Shown here piece after piece: positions 33,204-42,510 of a stretch of DNA of 53,735 nt. The stretch is taken from positions 1 through 53,735 of the forward strand of contig UQOE01000014.1 in the NCBI GenBank assembly GCA_900542575.1, given 5' to 3'. The stretch comes from an uncultured Oscillospiraceae bacterium. GTDB lineage: Bacteria > Bacillota > Clostridia > Oscillospirales > Acutalibacteraceae. The first letter of the stretch is position 1; every line of letters begins with the position of its first letter. The notes below the pieces were generated by a model. That model ran no database searches and was not told where the DNA came from. It saw only the letters and a program-made list of their open reading frames with translations. Made by a program: the position numbers and the translations under genes.

Positions 33204-33241
33204 GATAAAAGCAAGGCCAGCACTTTATAAGAGTGCTGGCC
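33204..33241 (-). terminator. Terminator after the UvrA-like gene
   Basis: A 10-bp perfect stem GGCCAGCACT / AGTGCTGGCC (33215-33224 with 33232-33241) is followed on the minus strand by TTGCTTTTATCC. Confidence 0.75.
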
Positions 33242-33257
33242 CTGCGCCGTTTCGGCA

Positions 33258-35744
33258 CTAAAGATATTTTCCTGTCACGCTCTCGGCACAGCCCCGGATC
33301 TCCTCCAGGGTACCGGCCGCGACAATCCGGCCGCCGGCCTCGCCGCCGCCCGGGCCCATATCTACCAGGTAGTCGGCGTTATGGATGACATCCAGGTCGT
33401 GTTCAATGACAAGGACGGTTGCGCCCTGGTCCAGCAATGTCTGGAATACCTGCAGCAGCGTCGCGACATCCAGCGGGTGCAGCCCGATCGTCGGTTCATC
33501 GAAGACAAAGAGGGTGTCCTCCTGCGGGCGTCCCATCTCACTGGCAAGCTTCAGACGCTGCGCCTCGCCGCCGGAGAGGCCGGGCGTCTCTTCCCCCAGC
33601 GTCAGGTAGCCGAGACCCAGGTCGTGCAGCACCTGCAGTTTGCGGCAAACGGAGGGCAGACCTTTGCAGGCCTCCAGAGCCTCGTCGACGCTCATATTCA
33701 TCAGCTGCGGCAGATCATACTCGGCGCCGGCCCTGTTTTTCCACTTGAACTTCCCGGCCTCTTTGCTGTATCGCGTACCGCGGCAGTCCGGGCAGGTAAT
33801 CTCCACATCCGGAAGAAACTGGACATCCAGGCTGATGGTCCCGGTCCCGTCACAGGTAGGGCACCGCAGGCTCCCGGTGTTGTAGGAGAAGGCACCGGCC
33901 TTGTATCCCGCCGCCTTTGCCGCCTCCGTCTTGGCAAAGTTTTTGCGCAGTGCGTCGTGAACGCCCGCATATGTGGCTACTGTAGAGCGCACGTTGATGC
34001 CGATTGGCGTCGCGTCTATCAGCTTGACCTGTGAAATTCCGCAGGGATCCACCGATATCACATGCTCCGGCAGCGGCCGCCCCTCAATCTGCGCCTGCAG
34101 ACCGGGGATCAGGCTCTCCAGCACCATCGTGGTCTTGCCGGACCCGGATACGCCGGTAACGACGGACAGCCGCCCCTTGGGAAACACCGCATCCAGCGGA
34201 TGGACCGTGTGAATCCGGCCGGTCTTCATGCGGATTGCGCCGCCATCGAACATCTCTGCGGCAGCGGCGGGGGTGCGTACCTTTACCGACTTTCCGCGGA
34301 GATACGGCCCGATGACCGACTCCGGGCGCTTCGCCGCCTCCTCCAGCGGACCGGAGACAAGAATTTCCCCGCCATGGGCACCGGCCGCCGGCCCCATCTC
34401 AACCAGATAGTCCGCTCGATTCAGAATGCGCGTATCGTGGTCCACCAGAACCACAGTGTTTCCATCTGCAATCAGATCGTCCATGACGCCGGCCAGCCCT
34501 TCCATGTTGGCAGGATGCAGGCCGATGGACGGCTCATCGAGCACATACAGTACGCCGGTGGTCCGGTTGCGCACGGCACGGGCCAGCTGCATGCGCTGCC
34601 GCTCCCCGGTGGAGAGCGTGAAAGCCGCCCGATCCAGTGTGAGGTAGCCGAGCCCTAGATCGAGCAGGCGTTTCGCCACACTCTGGAAGGACTCGCAGAT
34701 GCTCTTCGCCATGGGATGCATGGGTTTGGGCAGGGATGCCGGGACGCCGGCCACCCATACCGTCAGATCGGAGAGAGACATCTGACACGCCTCATTCAGC
34801 GAGATGCCGCGCAGTTTCGGCGCGCGGGCCGCCTCCGAGAGCCGGGTTCCGTGGCAGTCCGGGCAGACCTCCGTCTTCAGAAACTTCTCGACCCGCTTCA
34901 TCCCCTTCTCGTCCTTCACGCGGGATAAAGCATTTTCTACCGTATAGATTGCGTTGAAATAGGTGAAATCCATTTCACCCGCCTCGCCGGTGGTCTGATT
35001 CTGGTAGAGGATGTGCTTTTTCTCCGCGGGGCCATGGAAAACGATATCCCGCTCCTTCGGCGTCAGCTTATTGAACGGCACATCGGTGCGCACGCCCATC
35101 TCCCGGGCAATGTCCTTCATCAGGGACCACATGAGCGTCTGCCAGGGAAGCACGGCGCCCTCGTCGATGGACTTCGTCTCATCCGGCACCAGCGTGGATT
35201 CATCCACCGTCCGCACCAGTCCCGTCCCGCTGCAGGTGGGGCAGGCACCGCCGCTGTTAAAGGCCAAATCCTCCGCACCGGGGCCGTAGAAATGGGCGCC
35301 GCACTCGGGGCAGACCAGTTCCTTTTCCGCCGCCACGTTCATCGACGGTGCCAGGTAGTGCCCGTTCGGACAGAGGTGATTTGCCAGCCGCGAAAACATC
35401 AGCCGCAGGCTGTTCAGAAGTTCCGTGGAGGTCCCGAATGTACTGCGCACACCGGGCACGCCCGGCCGCTGATGCAGGGCCAATGCCGCCGGAACGTAGC
35501 GGACCTCCTCCACCTGCGCCTTTTCCGCCTGGGTCATACGCCGGCGGGTATAGGTAGACAGCGCCTCCAGGTACCGCCGGGAGCCCTCCGCGTAGAGGAC
35601 GCCGAGCGCCAGCGATGACTTCCCCGATCCGGACACGCCGGCAATGGCTGTAATCTGATTCAGCGGGATATCCACGTCAATATTTTTGAGATTATGCACC
35701 CGCGCGCCGCGGACCTCAATGTGATCTGGATTAGTTTTTTTCAT
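33258..35744 (-). CDS. UvrA-like excinuclease ABC ATPase (short, UvrA2 type)
   Basis: An 828-residue tandem ABC ATPase with two Walker A motifs (GVSGSGKSSLALGV and GVSGSGKTTMVLES) and two signature motifs (LSTGERQRMQLARAV and LSGGEAQRLKLASEM). Two zinc modules of the form CPxC...CPxCxGTG/R are also present (CPECGAHF...CPTCSGTG; CPTCDGTG...CPDCRGTR). Canonical UvrA is about 940 residues; the shorter length suggests that the UvrB-binding region is reduced, as in UvrA2 proteins linked to drug or DNA-adduct tolerance. The start follows GGGGAGG. It stands alone, divergent from the XRE gene. Confidence 0.88.
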   Translation of the reverse strand: MKKTNPDHIEVRGARVHNLKNIDVDIPLNQITAIAGVSGSGKSSLALGVLYAEGSRRYLEALSTYTRRRMTQAEKAQVEEVRYVPAALALHQRPGVPGVRSTFGTSTELLNSLRLMFSRLANHLCPNGHYLAPSMNVAAEKELVCPECGAHFYGPGAEDLAFNSGGACPTCSGTGLVRTVDESTLVPDETKSIDEGAVLPWQTLMWSLMKDIAREMGVRTDVPFNKLTPKERDIVFHGPAEKKHILYQNQTTGEAGEMDFTYFNAIYTVENALSRVKDEKGMKRVEKFLKTEVCPDCHGTRLSEAARAPKLRGISLNEACQMSLSDLTVWVAGVPASLPKPMHPMAKSICESFQSVAKRLLDLGLGYLTLDRAAFTLSTGERQRMQLARAVRNRTTGVLYVLDEPSIGLHPANMEGLAGVMDDLIADGNTVVLVDHDTRILNRADYLVEMGPAAGAHGGEILVSGPLEEAAKRPESVIGPYLRGKSVKVRTPAAAAEMFDGGAIRMKTGRIHTVHPLDAVFPKGRLSVVTGVSGSGKTTMVLESLIPGLQAQIEGRPLPEHVISVDPCGISQVKLIDATPIGINVRSTVATYAGVHDALRKNFAKTEAAKAAGYKAGAFSYNTGSLRCPTCDGTGTISLDVQFLPDVEITCPDCRGTRYSKEAGKFKWKNRAGAEYDLPQLMNMSVDEALEACKGLPSVCRKLQVLHDLGLGYLTLGEETPGLSGGEAQRLKLASEMGRPQEDTLFVFDEPTIGLHPLDVATLLQVFQTLLDQGATVLVIEHDLDVIHNADYLVDMGPGGGEAGGRIVAAGTLEEIRGCAESVTGKYL

Positions 35745-35871
35745 ACGCTACCTCCCCATATGCTATAAGATTAGATGATTCTGCGTCTGCGTGCAAATGA
35801 ATTTCGCACCAAATATCCGGTCTAATATGGTACGATAACCTTATCCAAGAAAGAAAGGACGGTGTTCTGAT

Positions 35872-36693
35872 ATGCGAGACGGCTATTTTGAAGGCAGCCC
35901 GGAACTTGGTGCGGCCATAAAAAACAGACGGGAAGAACTGGGATTGACGGTTGCTGAAGCCGCGCGGGCTGCAGACATAAGCCCTCAGACCTGGAAGAAA
36001 TATGAATCCGGCGGTTCGGTTCGCAATGATAAAATCTACGGAATCTGTATTGCACTGAACTGGGACCGACTGCCCGGAATGGAAAAGAGTCCCATGGATG
36101 AGATGGAGGAAAAGACCATCCCGGTTTCCATATTTCAGGAAGATGACGCCTGGTCCAGTGAAATAGCGGAGAAGTACGGAGACGGAACCGCCGTCGCATT
36201 TGTACTGGGCAGCAGTCTGCTGTTGGAGGAACTGGAAAATGATCTGGATCAGCTTTCCAAGATGCCTCGCGGTACACATATCGGAATGCTCAAACATTCC
36301 TGGCTCACCGTCATGCTGCCCGACCAATTTTTAATGTCCTACGACTACGATTTCATCTATTACTGGAGTACCGTAATATTTGACCTCCGGGACCGTGCAG
36401 CTAATCCGGATGTCACGCTCATGACCAACACTCTGCTGGAAGATATCTCTCTGTTTCTGATCATGGAAGAATCCGATCTCATTATTGACAAGATTCTGCC
36501 GAAAGACGCCTACAAAGAGGAAAACTGGGCATTTTACTATATCGGCGACCCCAAATTTCTGGACCATTTTTTCAACGGTGGAGCGTACATCCCACGGTCC
36601 AGTCCTTACCACTTTGACCACTGGGCGGAGGACCAAATTCAGGATGGACCCACACTCAGCATTCACACCCCAAGACATACGCCCAAGCAATAA
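35872..36693 (+). CDS. XRE-family HTH regulator with a C-terminal domain of unknown function
   Basis: Residues 12-65 form a Cro/C1-type HTH (IKNRREELGLTVAEAARAAD, SPQTWKKYESGG). The remaining ~200 residues are acidic and aromatic-rich (DYDFIYYWSTVIFDLRD, LEDISLFLIMEESDLIID). I do not recognise them as a named family; they may sense a ligand or bind a partner. It is divergent from the UvrA-like gene, sharing a 127-bp promoter region, and ends at a bidirectional terminator. Confidence 0.75.
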   Translation: MRDGYFEGSPELGAAIKNRREELGLTVAEAARAADISPQTWKKYESGGSVRNDKIYGICIALNWDRLPGMEKSPMDEMEEKTIPVSIFQEDDAWSSEIAEKYGDGTAVAFVLGSSLLLEELENDLDQLSKMPRGTHIGMLKHSWLTVMLPDQFLMSYDYDFIYYWSTVIFDLRDRAANPDVTLMTNTLLEDISLFLIMEESDLIIDKILPKDAYKEENWAFYYIGDPKFLDHFFNGGAYIPRSSPYHFDHWAEDQIQDGPTLSIHTPRHTPKQ

Positions 36694-36698
36694 GGAAA

Positions 36699-36738
36699 GG
36701 ACGCACGGCAGAGCAAATCTGCCGTGCGTCCTGTTTTC
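36699..36738. terminator. Bidirectional terminator between XRE and aldo/keto reductase genes
   Basis: A perfect 14-bp stem GGACGCACGGCAGA (36699-36712 with 36718-36731) with a 5-nt loop, followed by TGTTTTCTTT on the plus strand. Confidence 0.92.
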
Positions 36739-36751
36739 TTTCAAAAGAGAT

Positions 36752-37885
36752 TCATTCTGCCTTTGTCTGTCCAAACAGTTCGGCTCCCTCGACCAGGCGG
36801 TCGCGGATCTTAATGTGCTGCGGACATGCACGCTCGCACTTGCCGCATTTGATGCACTCGACAGCCTGTTTTCTGCCGTGGCCGCCGACCAGCCAATTCT
36901 CCTGGTGCTTTGCCGCATCCAGATCTTTGTAAAGGGTGTACATGTTCATGGCTGTGAACGTTCCGGAGATGCCGATCTCCATAGGACATACTTTTGCGCA
37001 GTAATTGCAGGTCGTACAGGGAATCAGCGGGATGGAGTTCAGCTCATCCCGTGCTTTTGCAATCGTCGCCCGTTCTGCATCGGTCAGGCCGGTGAAATCT
37101 TTCATGTAGGTGAGGTTGTCGTCCATCTGTTCCAGATTGCTCATACCGGAGAGCACCACCAGAACACCCGGGAGATCGGCGGCAAAGCGGACTGCCCACG
37201 AAGCAACCGATTGATCCGGCTCCGCATCCTTCAGAATTTTGGCGACCGACTCCGGAGGATTGGCCAGCATGCCGCCCTTGACCGGTTCCATAACAATAAC
37301 CGGTTTATTGTACTTCCGCGCCACTTCATAGACACCTTTGGAGTTGATAGCAGGATTTTCCCAGTCGGCATAGTTAATCTGCAGCTGGACGAACTCCATC
37401 TCCGGGTGCTCCTGAAAAATCGGCTCCAGCTCTTCCGGCGTGGAGTGGAACGAGAAGCCGATATGTTTAATCTTTCCCTCTTTCTTCATCTGTTTGACGA
37501 AGTCCCACATGTCAAATTTGTCGAAAGACTGCGTCCGGCTCTCCCCGAGGTTGTGGAGCAGGTAGTTGTCAAAATAGCCGGCGCCGGTCTGCTTCAGCGA
37601 GGTCTTGAACTGGGCAATGGCATCTTTGCGGGATTTACAGTTGATCCAGGCGGCGTTCTTGGTGGCCAGCTGGAAGCTGTCGCGGGGGTAGCGCTCCACC
37701 AGCGCCTGCCGAATGGCGTCCTCTGACCCCGGGTAGGCCCAGGCGGTATCGAAATAAGTACATCCGGCCGCCATAAAATGGTCTACCATCTCTTTGACCT
37801 GGTCCACATCAATTTTGCCGTCCTTCTGGGGCAGGCGCATAAGGCCGAAGCCGAGTTTTTTGATCTCTTTATCAAAAAAAGGCAT
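36752..37885 (-). CDS. Aldo/keto reductase with C-terminal 4Fe-4S ferredoxin domain
   Basis: The 377-residue protein has an aldo/keto reductase barrel (~1-270; LGFGLMRLPQKDGKIDVDQV, DTAWAYPGSEDAIRQAL, the KHIGFSFH histidine strand). The tail contains CTTCNYCAKVCPMEI and CIKCGKCERACPQHI. This combination is common in anaerobes and is thought to couple Fe-S carriers to carbonyl reduction. The ATG at 37883-37885 follows AGGAGG; two extra upstream residues in the ORF are rejected. Single gene with no close upstream neighbour. Substrate unknown. Confidence 0.92.
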   Translation of the reverse strand: MPFFDKEIKKLGFGLMRLPQKDGKIDVDQVKEMVDHFMAAGCTYFDTAWAYPGSEDAIRQALVERYPRDSFQLATKNAAWINCKSRKDAIAQFKTSLKQTGAGYFDNYLLHNLGESRTQSFDKFDMWDFVKQMKKEGKIKHIGFSFHSTPEELEPIFQEHPEMEFVQLQINYADWENPAINSKGVYEVARKYNKPVIVMEPVKGGMLANPPESVAKILKDAEPDQSVASWAVRFAADLPGVLVVLSGMSNLEQMDDNLTYMKDFTGLTDAERATIAKARDELNSIPLIPCTTCNYCAKVCPMEIGISGTFTAMNMYTLYKDLDAAKHQENWLVGGHGRKQAVECIKCGKCERACPQHIKIRDRLVEGAELFGQTKAE

Positions 37886-37958
37886 ACCCAAACCTCCTAA
37901 ACGTGTTTTTTGATTTGCAAGTCCAACATGCTGTCTGTTAGGGAAAATTCCAGATATA

Positions 37959-38133
37959 CAGAACTCCCTGCTGATTTCTTAGGTGAAATTTTTTATTACA
38001 AATATTCCCGACAAAATCGCAGGGAGTATTACCACATAGAAATTTTCCCGACGATTTGAGCCGGGAAAATTCACTATTTTAACTTTTCCCCAATCTGGCC
38101 CCCGCGAGCGACTCGCTCATAGCAGAACTCCCT
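37959..38133. repeat. Nested inverted and direct repeats in a 277-bp gene-free region
   Basis: ACTCCCTGC (37963-37971) pairs with GCAGGGAGT (38019-38027). AATTTTCCCG (38041-38050) pairs with CGGGAAAATT (38062-38071). CAGAACTCCCT occurs directly repeated at 37959 and 38123. The part 38085-38120 resembles 26990-27025. No gene is seen in 37886-38162. Confidence 0.55.
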
Positions 38134-38162
38134 TTGCCTTGATTTTATCGTGTCTTTCCCCG

Positions 38163-39089
38163 TTAGCCAAGATACTTGCGGAAGAAATCCTCAATTTTGT
38201 CAAACGGAATGACGTGGTCGGCGCCGCCATCGTAGAGGTCCGTGTGGGTTGCGCCCGGGACAAGATAAAATTCCTTATTGTCGCCGATCAGCTTTTTGAA
38301 GGTGTCCTCGCCCATGTAGCGGCTGTGGGCCTTTTCGCCGTGGACGATGAGGACGGCGCTCTTCAGGTCCTCGGGATGCACCAGAATGGCGTTGTTCATC
38401 CAGCCTGTCTGGGACTGTAACACCCACCCCTCGTTGGAGTTGACGGAGCGCTCTGCATAGCCCCGGTCAGTCTTGTAGTAGGCGCTGTACTGCTTGACGA
38501 AGTCCGGCTGGTCATCCGGAGCGGGATACGGGTAGCAGCCGCCAGCTTTGGCAAAGGTGCCGGTGCCATATTCCTTCGTGCGCTGTTCCGCAATGGCCTT
38601 TTTTGCCTTGTAGCGGTCCTCTGCGGTTCCCTGGTCGAAATAGCCCCAAGCACCGACCCGCGGCATATCGTACATCGTGATGGCCGCAGTCGCCTGGATA
38701 CGCGGATCCATCGCCGCCGCATTCAGAGAGATACCGCCCCAGCCGCAGATGCCGATCACGCCGATGCGATCCGCATCCACTTCCGGAAGGCTGCTGAGAT
38801 AGTCCACGGCCGCCTGATAATCTTCGGTGTTGATATCCAGAGAGAAGACGTCCCTCGGCTGGCCGCCGGACTCGCCGGTAAAGGAAGGATCAAAGGCAAT
38901 GGTGAGAAACCCACGTTCGGCCATGGCTCTGGCGTAGAGCCCGCTGGCCTGCTCCTTGACGGCTCCGAACGGGCCGCAGACCGCGAGAGCGGCCAGTTTA
39001 CCTTCGTATTCCTTCGGCGTATACTGCTCCGCCGTCAGCGTAATGCCGAAATGGTTGTGAAATGTTATTTTCTTATGACTGATTTCCAT
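38163..39089 (-). CDS. Dienelactone-hydrolase-like alpha/beta hydrolase
   Basis: The 308-residue cytoplasmic alpha/beta hydrolase resembles the YcjY/DLH group. The nucleophile region is GVIGICGWGGISLN, with cysteine where serine is usual, as in dienelactone hydrolase. A likely acid/histidine pair is in LIVHGEKAHSRYMG and VPGATHTDLYDGG. The start follows CAAGGAGG. It overlaps the small upstream gene by 17 nt and lies divergent from a LysR gene, its probable regulator. Confidence 0.88.
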   Translation of the reverse strand: MEISHKKITFHNHFGITLTAEQYTPKEYEGKLAALAVCGPFGAVKEQASGLYARAMAERGFLTIAFDPSFTGESGGQPRDVFSLDINTEDYQAAVDYLSSLPEVDADRIGVIGICGWGGISLNAAAMDPRIQATAAITMYDMPRVGAWGYFDQGTAEDRYKAKKAIAEQRTKEYGTGTFAKAGGCYPYPAPDDQPDFVKQYSAYYKTDRGYAERSVNSNEGWVLQSQTGWMNNAILVHPEDLKSAVLIVHGEKAHSRYMGEDTFKKLIGDNKEFYLVPGATHTDLYDGGADHVIPFDKIEDFFRKYLG

Positions 39090-39321
39090 GGTGGGAACCT
39101 CCTTGTATGCGGTACATCAGCAGATCGAGACAGTCGATCTGCTTTTGCTGAAAATGGATGTCGTCCAGCAGGGTGCGGCGCTGTCTGGCAAGGTAGCGGA
39201 GCATCTGTTCCGGATGGCCCTCCTCCAAAAGGGTGATCCAGCAGGCCGCATCTTCGCAGCGGATTCCCGCGTCGAGCAGGTTCTGATACAGGATCTGCCT
39301 CCGGTCATGTGCCTCTGCCAT
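39073..39321 (-). CDS. Small helical protein overlapping the hydrolase gene
   Basis: An 82-residue charged helical protein (EAHDRRQILYQNLLDAGI, RYLARQRRTLLDDIHFQQKQ), probably a coiled coil. The ATG at 39319-39321 follows GAGAGGTG. It overlaps the start of the hydrolase by 17 nt, so the two are translationally coupled. I recognise no family with known function. Confidence 0.65.
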   Translation of the reverse strand: MAEAHDRRQILYQNLLDAGIRCEDAACWITLLEEGHPEQMLRYLARQRRTLLDDIHFQQKQIDCLDLLMYRIQGGSHHGNQS

Positions 39322-39432
39322 TGTCAGCACCTCTCTTTCTTACGGTTCCCATCATAGCTTTTCGGTATTATAATTACAAATACGTATTATTAATCCAATA
39401 TTATTAAAATTATTAATAGAATAAGAGGTACT

Positions 39433-40296
39433 ATGGAAATCAACATTCTTCGAAACTTCCTGGAGATTGCACGGGAGGGAAATATGACCAGCGCGGCGGA
39501 ACGCCTGCATATTTCCCAGCCAACCCTGTCGGTCCAGATGAAACATCTGGAGGAGGAACTGGGGAAGAAACTGTTCGTCCGCCGCGCCCGCAGCATGGCG
39601 CTGACCGAAGAGGGCATGCTCCTCCGGGAACGCGCCTCGGATATTGTCGATATGGTAGATAAGACGACAGAGGAGTTCCGCGAGATGGACAATCTGGAGG
39701 GCGGCGACGTGCGTATCGGCTGCGCCGAATCGTGGCGGATCTCCTATCTGGCGGAAAAGATGCAGGATCTCCGCCGCTCCTACCCGTTGTTTCACTTTCA
39801 TCTCATCAGCGGAGACACCGACGTCGTTGCGGAGCGGCTGGACAAAGGCCTGCTGGACTTCGCCATCCTCGTCGAGCCGCCGCAGCTGGAAAAATACAAT
39901 TACATCGAGCTTCCGGGAGAAGACACATGGGGCGTCGTGCTGCGGACCGATCACCCTCTGGCGCAAAAAGAAGCCATCACAGCGGATGACCTCATGGGAG
40001 AAGATTTAATTTGTTCGGAGCAGTCCATCAAAGCGGATCTGCCCCGCTGGTGCGGCGACAAAGTGGAGCACCTGAATTTCGCCGGCACCTGCAGCCTGTC
40101 CTACAACGGCGTCCGGTGTGCAGAAGAGGGCCTCGGCCTCATGCTGACCTTCGAGCATCTGAACGACAGCGGCATCCGCCATCCCCTCTGCTTTCGCCCG
40201 CTCGATCCGCCGCTGACCAACAAGATGTACCTGATCTGGAAGAAATATCAGGTATTCACGCCGATTGCGGAGAAGCTGCTGGAAGAATTTCTTTAA
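39433..40296 (+). CDS. LysR-family transcriptional regulator
   Basis: A 287-residue LysR protein. HTH NFLEIAREGNMTSAAERLHI with the next helix PTLSVQMKHLEEELGKKLF; the effector domain follows. It is divergent from the small-protein/hydrolase pair with an AT-rich 110-bp shared region (39322-39432), so it likely regulates them. Its end overlaps the DUF438 gene on the other strand by 4 nt. Confidence 0.9.
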   Translation: MEINILRNFLEIAREGNMTSAAERLHISQPTLSVQMKHLEEELGKKLFVRRARSMALTEEGMLLRERASDIVDMVDKTTEEFREMDNLEGGDVRIGCAESWRISYLAEKMQDLRRSYPLFHFHLISGDTDVVAERLDKGLLDFAILVEPPQLEKYNYIELPGEDTWGVVLRTDHPLAQKEAITADDLMGEDLICSEQSIKADLPRWCGDKVEHLNFAGTCSLSYNGVRCAEEGLGLMLTFEHLNDSGIRHPLCFRPLDPPLTNKMYLIWKKYQVFTPIAEKLLEEFL

Positions 40297-41726
40297 TGGA
40301 AATGTTTTCCCATCTCCTGCGGGAAGCGCTCGACCAGCTCCATGCAGCCGAGGTACTTGCCCTCTTTGTCGCGGACAGCCACATACTGAACGCGCGTCGG
40401 GGTCTCCTTGTTCGGTGTCCAGACCTCCATGCTGTCCCGCTTGCCGGATTTAAAATCGGCCAGCAGTTTCTTTACAATGGGCTTGACCGCTGCGGGATGG
40501 CAGTCGAAGACCGGGCGGTTCAGGGCCGAGACCGGTCTGGAGAAGACCTTGCCCTCGTTGGTAAAGAATCGGTTGATATCGTTCTCGTCGATAAAGGTGA
40601 TGTCGATGGGGAGCAGATCCAGAATGGCGCGGAGCTGCTGCATCGTGAGTTCACCGAGCGGGAAGTGGAGGATGCCGTTTTCAATTTCCTCCTGCTTGTC
40701 TTCGGCACGTTTCTGAAGGACCGCTTCGCCGTGCTGCCATTTGGGGTAGGCATCTACGAACGAGGTGCCCATCTCCGGAAGGTCGGCGTAAATCGTAACC
40801 CACTGGTCATCGGAGAACTTCTCCAGAGCAAGCGGGAACAGGATGTTCTCCTCTTTGTAGATCATCTCCCGCATGCGGGCGGTCAGTGCCTGGATCTCTC
40901 CCGTCAGATTGGACAGGTTCTCCGGACCCACCTGGTCGCGGAGGGAAGCAGCCTCCTCTTTGATCTCATCGTCAACGCCCCACATGACGTCGGACGGACC
41001 GGTGATGCCCATCTGGGAGAGCAGCGGCATGATGAGCTGTTCCTTCCGAGTGTAGAGGGTTTTGACTTTCGCAAGCTTTTCCAGGTCCGCCTGGACGTTT
41101 CCGGCGTCTCCGGCCTGGAGATCCTGTTCGGTCTTTTCAAGGACCTGGAGCAGCGCCGTGTTTTCGAGCTTCAGCGTCGTAACCGGATGGCCCTCCGGGA
41201 GTTCCTGGCCGGCCGGCGTCGTCTTCTCCTGTTCCTTCTCCTCTTCCTCCCAGATCTCAGCCTCGGTTCTGCCGTGGAACAGGGCGGAATGGAGGTCGCA
41301 GAGCTTCTGCACCTCGGTGACCGGAGTCCCTTCGTCAATCATATCCTGCTCGGCCTGCGCAATTTCATGTACCGAGACCGACTCAAACTCTTTGACGAAA
41401 TCGGAGCGGACCGATTCCAGATCTTCGCCCTCGCCAAGCCGTTTGAGGAGTGTCTGGAGCTTCTGGACCTGCGTATTGTCGCTCTCGCTCTCTTCCTTCT
41501 CCAGACCGACGACTTCATAGCCATGGTCCTGAAAAGCTTTCACAATTTTATCCATCGGGATTCCCTTGACGGCCGACCCTTTCGGAATCGTCATGGTCTT
41601 GCCCATAAATTTCAGTGCGGCTTTGCTCGTAATCTGTTTAAAGCCGAGCTCTTTCATTATATTTTTGACCTCGGGGTCTTCCTCTACCAGGTCTGCAACG
41701 CATTTTCTCATATCGAGTGTCTTCAT
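40293..41726 (-). CDS. DUF438 protein with DUF1858, hemerythrin-like and PAS domains
   Basis: The 477-residue protein has a DUF1858 module (~1-65, CVADLVEEDPEVKNIMKELGF), the DUF438 helical domain, a hemerythrin-like segment (~190-320; HxxE-type sites in TTLKLENTALLQVL and MREMIYKEENILFP) and a C-terminal PAS domain (ITFIDENDINRFFTNEG, HPAAVKPIVKKLL). Such proteins are thought to sense oxygen, NO or redox state in anaerobes; no output domain is visible. An inverted repeat CGTTG-N6-CAACG lies in the upstream region. Confidence 0.88.
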   Translation of the reverse strand: MKTLDMRKCVADLVEEDPEVKNIMKELGFKQITSKAALKFMGKTMTIPKGSAVKGIPMDKIVKAFQDHGYEVVGLEKEESESDNTQVQKLQTLLKRLGEGEDLESVRSDFVKEFESVSVHEIAQAEQDMIDEGTPVTEVQKLCDLHSALFHGRTEAEIWEEEEKEQEKTTPAGQELPEGHPVTTLKLENTALLQVLEKTEQDLQAGDAGNVQADLEKLAKVKTLYTRKEQLIMPLLSQMGITGPSDVMWGVDDEIKEEAASLRDQVGPENLSNLTGEIQALTARMREMIYKEENILFPLALEKFSDDQWVTIYADLPEMGTSFVDAYPKWQHGEAVLQKRAEDKQEEIENGILHFPLGELTMQQLRAILDLLPIDITFIDENDINRFFTNEGKVFSRPVSALNRPVFDCHPAAVKPIVKKLLADFKSGKRDSMEVWTPNKETPTRVQYVAVRDKEGKYLGCMELVERFPQEMGKHFH

Positions 41727-41865
41727 AGTCTGTCTGCCTCCTATATGGCTTTGAATGGGTTCGTTTCATCTGACAATCAAATAATAGGATTCTTTTACAG
41801 ATTATTCCGTTGTAAAAGCAACGTAATAATTATTTTTCAATAATATGGAGCTGCCCAATGAGAGA

Positions 41866-41911
41866 GAACAAAAGCCTGATTTCATTCTGCATCCGCAGAG
41901 TGAAATCGGGC
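41866..41911 (-). terminator. Terminator after the DUF2798 gene
   Basis: A long imperfect stem (41874-41887 with 41897-41911) is followed on the minus strand by TTTTGTTC. Confidence 0.65.
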
Positions 41912-41940
41912 CTGTCCTTTCGTTATGCTATTGTCAGAAA

Positions 41941-42450
41941 CTATTTCTCTTCGCCAGAGGGAACCAGTTCCTGTCCCTGCTGGCCACGGATCGGCAGCGC
42001 GTTCCACGCCTTCATCAGTCCGCGGAAAATCAGGCGGACAAGCGGGCCGCAGTAAAACAGCTGGTAAAGAATGGCCATCGGGAAATTCAGAGCCCAGGTC
42101 TGAATCCAGGTGCCGAAGCTCGGATCCTTAAACAGGAACGTCGCAATGAGGCTCATGGTCGGGCACATAATACAGCAGATACAGATGGAGATGGCGTAAG
42201 TTATAAACTGAGGACGGTCCGCAGGTTTCATGAAGGAAAACGCCAGCTTTGCAGCGAGTTTTCCGACCACGAAGTACTCGAGCACGAACGCAATCGGCCA
42301 CATGATGGGCATCTCATGGAACGCCGCCAGAAAGTTAGTCCCGTGGACAGCGCCGACATTCAGAGATACGTTGTAAACTACCATGCCATAGACCATGACA
42401 AAAGCCATGATGGCGGTAAAGACGATATTCTGCAGTTTGGTTTTGGGCAT
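41941..42450 (-). CDS. DUF2798-type integral membrane protein
   Basis: A 169-residue protein with four predicted membrane helices (VFTAIMAFVMVYGMVVYNV, MWPIAFVLEYFVVGKLAA, FITYAISICICCIMCPTMSL, WALNFPMAILYQLFYCG). It resembles tandem DUF2798 proteins of unknown function. The ATG is at 42448-42450. The AGGAGG at 42458-42463 is perfectly placed but lies inside the arm of a large hairpin, so translation may be regulated. Single gene with its own terminator. Confidence 0.75.
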   Translation of the reverse strand: MPKTKLQNIVFTAIMAFVMVYGMVVYNVSLNVGAVHGTNFLAAFHEMPIMWPIAFVLEYFVVGKLAAKLAFSFMKPADRPQFITYAISICICCIMCPTMSLIATFLFKDPSFGTWIQTWALNFPMAILYQLFYCGPLVRLIFRGLMKAWNALPIRGQQGQELVPSGEEK

Positions 42451-42454
42451 AAAA

Positions 42455-42510
42455 AATCCTCCTGGTGATAACCTGTACGTTAGTGTTGTTCGTTATCATC
42501 CGGGAGGATT
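42455..42510 (-). promoter_or_regulatory. Hairpin sequestering the ribosome binding site of the DUF2798 gene
   Basis: On the minus-strand transcript a 5' arm AATCCTCCCGGATGATAAC (42510-42492) pairs with the 3' arm that contains AGGAGG (42472-42455), around a 19-nt loop. About 16 of 18 positions can pair. It could be an RNA switch, or a long DNA operator. Confidence 0.6.

Noticed and set aside
40011..41843. 610-codon plus-strand frame
   Set aside because: Antisense to the DUF438 gene and overlapping the LysR end; no family resemblance.
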